A stretch of DNA of 64,000 nucleotides, taken from assembly GCA_036825195.1 (NCBI GenBank), contig DAISYQ010000009.1, positions 1 through 64,000 of the forward strand. Direction: 5' to 3'. Below, in pieces: positions 61,215-64,000 of the stretch. Below the pieces are notes generated by a model that had not been told where the DNA came from, searched no databases, and saw only the letters and a list, made by a program, of their open reading frames with translations. Source of the stretch: UBA2210 sp036825195. GTDB lineage: Bacteria > Desulfobacterota > Syntrophia > Syntrophales > UBA2210. Made by a program: the position numbers and the translations under genes. Every line of letters begins with the position of its first letter. Position 1 is the stretch's first letter.

Positions 61215-62723
61215 TTATTCAGCATTCGCCCCTGTTTCTGATACATCATCTTCCTCAGAAAGGGGTTGTACACCGAACTGGATCATCCTGTTTTCCTCTC
61301 CAACCTCGATATTAACATCCTCGACCATCTCATACCCGTCCGCTTTTACCGAAATCCGGTAGGCACCGGGGGTAACGGGAAGACCGAAACCGCCCGCCTC
61401 GCCGGTGTACAGATTGTATGGGCGTGACGTATCATCACCGCTCAGGTCTTCCACCGAAACGGCAACCTGGCTGATACCCTCACCCGGCGTGTACAGGGTA
61501 TCCTGGTCCAGATCCGAATAGACAACTCCTTCGATACAGGGAAGATTTTCTGCAATACTCGCGCCAAAATCAGCCACCATAAAAAGCAGGTTATCCCCGC
61601 ATATACCGCCCAGTTCGCTCGACGTTCCCGTAATGATACCAACGCCAACTTCCTTCAAGGCGGGATTGAGTATGGTTCTCTCTTCCGTGTCGGGCTGTAA
61701 CTCAGATACAAAGAGCTTCTTGAACATGATGAATACCAGGCGATCCACCTGATCCACCAGGATTTCGGGCTCTTCTAAAGCAGCATCGGACCCCATGCAC
61801 TGAAGTCCCATAATTTCTCCCATTGCCGTCGGATCATACCCTGTTTCCCGAATACGGTCCTCATAGGTTCGTCCGTCCGGAGAATCGTGCAGATAATAAC
61901 CGTTTTCCAGCATATCCTCTACGTGAGCCCGGGCCGCTTTATAGAGATCGGCATTGAAGGTAAGGGGAGGGAGCCCCGCTTTCAAGGTATCCTGTAATTC
62001 GGGAAGATCCGCAAGGATCTGCTCCGGATCCATACCGAGAGAGGTCGCCACATCGAGAGGCCTGAGACGCGCCTGATTGATCAGTTGAATAAGATGCATC
62101 CCCGCCCTGTCCAGACTCCGGCCGAAATCACAGGTGACGATATAGGCATTAAAGGTGTATCCTCCCAGGTTCAATGTGCCCGCACCCAGAGCTATTCCCA
62201 CATGGGTAAGATCCGGATCAAGGATAGTCCATTGCTCTCCAGCCGTCGGATCAAGCTGGTCTCGGAACATACGCTCAAACATGGTTCTTGCCGACTCGGC
62301 AGGATCAATAAAATTCGAGAATCCCGATAATCCTAAAGATTCACTACTCGCCACAGCGATATACCCTGTTTCTCGAATCCGATCCCCATAGGTACGGCCG
62401 TCCAAGGAATCATATCCGTAGTAACCCTCTTCGAGCATTTCCTCCGTATGGACCCTGGCCGCTTCGTAGAGGTTCTTATCGGCCGTAAGTGAGGGAAGTC
62501 CCTCAGTGATAATATCGCGCCTCTCGGGAAAGTCCAGGACTATCCGGTTTGGATCCATCCCCATGGAGGCCGCAACTGCCAGTGGATTTTCCCGTGCCGC
62601 GTTGATCATATCAAGAAAGGCGGTTTCATATTCCGATGGGCCGATATCTTCCGCCCACACGCTCGGAGCGAACCACAGCACCAGAATTATTACCGCTATT
62701 ATATGGATTCCTTTTACTTTCAT
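61215..62723 (-). CDS. Secreted protein with two tandem CAP/SCP-like domains and a C-terminal Cna-B-like domain
   Basis: 502 residues. Signal peptide (IIAVIILVLWFAPSVWA). Two homologous halves, about 30-210 and 215-400: each has FLDMINAARENPLAVAASMG or LIQLINQARLRPLDVATSLG, then LYEAARVHTEEMLEEGYYGY or LYKAARAHVEDMLENGYYLH, and DGRTYxDRIRETGY. These are CAP-superfamily patterns seen in secreted bacterial proteins; the classic His/Glu cleft residues are only partly kept. Residues about 405-490 form a carboxypeptidase-regulatory/Cna-B-like beta domain (GVVYSDLDQDTLYTPGEGIS, GLPVTPGAYRISVKADGYEM). ATG 62723 was chosen over TTG 62741. An extracellular binding or structural role is inferred. Confidence 0.82.
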   Translation of the reverse strand: MKVKGIHIIAVIILVLWFAPSVWAEDIGPSEYETAFLDMINAARENPLAVAASMGMDPNRIVLDFPERRDIITEGLPSLTADKNLYEAARVHTEEMLEEGYYGYDSLDGRTYGDRIRETGYIAVASSESLGLSGFSNFIDPAESARTMFERMFRDQLDPTAGEQWTILDPDLTHVGIALGAGTLNLGGYTFNAYIVTCDFGRSLDRAGMHLIQLINQARLRPLDVATSLGMDPEQILADLPELQDTLKAGLPPLTFNADLYKAARAHVEDMLENGYYLHDSPDGRTYEDRIRETGYDPTAMGEIMGLQCMGSDAALEEPEILVDQVDRLVFIMFKKLFVSELQPDTEERTILNPALKEVGVGIITGTSSELGGICGDNLLFMVADFGASIAENLPCIEGVVYSDLDQDTLYTPGEGISQVAVSVEDLSGDDTSRPYNLYTGEAGGFGLPVTPGAYRISVKADGYEMVEDVNIEVGEENRMIQFGVQPLSEEDDVSETGANAE

Positions 62724-62946
62724 GACTTCAAAAATAAGCAAGAGCTATGCCACTCTTCCGAAATTGGCACGAAGGTTTCGAGACAATGCATTGCCCCCGT
62801 CGGATACCGATAATTTATATCTCTTTCATATATATCTGACAATTTTTAGAGGGCTCTACTATCCCTCGGCAACATCCCGAGTTATGGGAATGGTCAAAGA
62901 TGATCAGGATTGGTCAAATACAACCAGGAGTAGCTTACTCTCGACA

Positions 62947-64000
62947 CTAATCCCCGCCTATCGCACTGTGATTTCTGAGCAGAGATTGGTAGTATGGGGT
63001 TCCTCTAATATTTTCCAGATCCGCATCAGAGGCAAGGAATTCCCATTTATCGAACCCCTCTTCAACAGCTCTTTTAAGCCAGGTAATGGATTCTTCCCTC
63101 TTGTTCTGACGTGCGTAGGCGCAGGCAATATTATAGCAAACAGGGGCGGAATCATCGGGGTGCAGTCTGACCGCTTCAGATAGGTGAAGGATCGCCTCGT
63201 CGAGGCGCCCTTTGATCGCAAGCAGGTTTCCGAGATCATAGTGGGTCTTTGCATTGTCTGGACCGATGCGTACCGCCTCGGATAGGTGGTAAATCGCGCC
63301 GTCCGGATCACCTTTGAGCGCCAGAGCAGTCCCCAAATTGTAATGAGCGTCCGTATAGTCGGGCCTGATTTCGATTGCCTCTGAAAAACTTCGGGCCGCC
63401 CCCGTAAGATCGCCTCTTATCATGAGAATGCTCCCGAGATTGTTGAGCGCCATCTCATTCCGGGGTTCCAGCCGGACGGCCTCGCGCAGATGTCCGAGAG
63501 CGCCGTCCAGATCGCCCATACGGGACAAGATCACACCCAGATTGGTATGAGCCTTAACGTTGCCGGAATCTATCTCCAACACCCTCGAATAGTGTCGTGC
63601 AGCACCTTTAAGATCTCCGCACTCTTCCAAAATCTTGCCCAGATTATAGTGAGCGTCCTCATAGTCGGGATCGATGTCCAGCGTTTTCCGATAATAGGAG
63701 ACGGCCTTGTCGGTATCGCCTTTCTTTCCCAGTATAACCCCCATGTTATTGTTTGCCTTGGCGCTGTCGGGCTTGCGTTTCAGTACACGACTATAGCATT
63801 TCAGGGCCTCGTCGTAACGTTCCTCTGAGACAAGGGCATTACCGAGATTCATGCATGCCCTGATGTTGTGAGGAGATTTTGCCACAACATCGGTCCACAG
63901 TGTCACCTTGTCCTGCCACACACCGTTCCTCAGATATGTAGCCACTCCCAGCAATATGATAATCGCGATACAGACAAGAACGGCGTACGTACGTCTCTTC
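62947..64000 (-). CDS. TPR-repeat membrane protein, C-terminal part (TMTC-like), partial
   Basis: The frame is open across the right edge; about 351 codons are visible. It begins with the end of a membrane helix (VLVCIAIIILLGVATYLRNG), then WQDKVTLWTDVVAKSPHN, a link often seen between the multi-helix N-terminal half and the repeats of TMTC-like O-mannosyltransferase-type proteins. At least eight 34-residue TPR units follow (for example AHYNLGKILEECGDLKGAA and AHTNLGVILSRMGDLDGAL). The TTG at 63954 is not the true start. TPR arrays mediate protein contacts; the enzymatic half, if present, lies outside the window. Confidence 0.85.
   Translation of the reverse strand, partial: KRRTYAVLVCIAIIILLGVATYLRNGVWQDKVTLWTDVVAKSPHNIRACMNLGNALVSEERYDEALKCYSRVLKRKPDSAKANNNMGVILGKKGDTDKAVSYYRKTLDIDPDYEDAHYNLGKILEECGDLKGAARHYSRVLEIDSGNVKAHTNLGVILSRMGDLDGALGHLREAVRLEPRNEMALNNLGSILMIRGDLTGAARSFSEAIEIRPDYTDAHYNLGTALALKGDPDGAIYHLSEAVRIGPDNAKTHYDLGNLLAIKGRLDEAILHLSEAVRLHPDDSAPVCYNIACAYARQNKREESITWLKRAVEEGFDKWEFLASDADLENIRGTPYYQSLLRNHSAIGGD

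Noticed and set aside
1..64000. CRISPR array, rRNA operon, prophage or integrase
   Set aside because: No regularly spaced direct repeats, rRNA sequence, integrase or phage structural genes were seen.

Overview
The window reads as chromosomal DNA of a Gram-negative anaerobe, most likely from the former Deltaproteobacteria (Desulfobacterota). This is inferred from gene content, not from a marker gene. The pointers are an F1 ATP synthase operon with separate b' and b subunits and no a/c genes, a bactofilin attached to the rod-shape cluster, an S-adenosylmethionine decarboxylase/aminopropyltransferase fusion, an ABC-exported O-antigen locus, and two in-frame UGA codons that look like selenocysteine. 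No rRNA, tRNA, CRISPR array or intact insertion sequence was found.

Layout. 1-6.1 kb: cinA (cut by the left edge), pgpA, a MORN-repeat lipoprotein-like gene, the AdoMetDC-SpeE fusion behind a strong sigma70-type promoter, a small unknown gene and an NhaD-like antiporter. 6.1-12.1 kb: atpF'-atpF-atpH-atpA-atpG-atpD-atpC, closed by a strong terminator. 12.3-18.4 kb: mreB-mreC-mreD-mrdA-rodA-bactofilin, the elongation machinery. 18.6-25.5 kb: a PpiD-like periplasmic chaperone, a tiny heavy-metal-associated (HMA) candidate selenoprotein, a BaiN/HI0933-type flavoprotein, an enoyl-CoA hydratase and DNA polymerase I. 25.5-46.6 kb: envelope polysaccharide locus with a CapD/WbpM-like dehydratase, WecA-like initiating transferase, SDR epimerase, seven glycosyltransferase genes, methyltransferases and a Wzm/Wzt exporter. 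This locus also holds degraded gene pieces and an AT-rich asparagine-synthase-like gene. 46.7-62.7 kb: large secreted proteins. 62.9-64 kb: the end of a TPR membrane protein that runs off the right edge.

The secreted-protein region is the most unusual part. Four exported proteins carry one to four copies of a roughly 100-residue module (signature like YFPHxAS...WWTGIxxxN). The module is joined to different heads: a gluzincin metallopeptidase with a YwqK-type tail, a lipase plus a second hydrolase-like domain, a transglutaminase-elicitor-like domain with a PPC-like domain, and a Cys-rich domain. Next to them is a four-gene, partly overlapping operon whose third gene is readable only if an in-frame UGA is decoded.

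The strongest new observation is the pair of candidate selenoproteins (UGA at 20365-20367 on +, and at 56344-56342 on -). Each UGA is followed after exactly 11 nt by a perfect 7-bp hairpin with a small G-containing loop. That matches the geometry expected for a bacterial SECIS element, and in both cases the protein frame continues cleanly after the UGA. A further candidate recoding event is an A10 run at 38084-38093, where a one-base slip would fuse a methyltransferase/coiled-coil protein to a large multi-domain glycosyltransferase.
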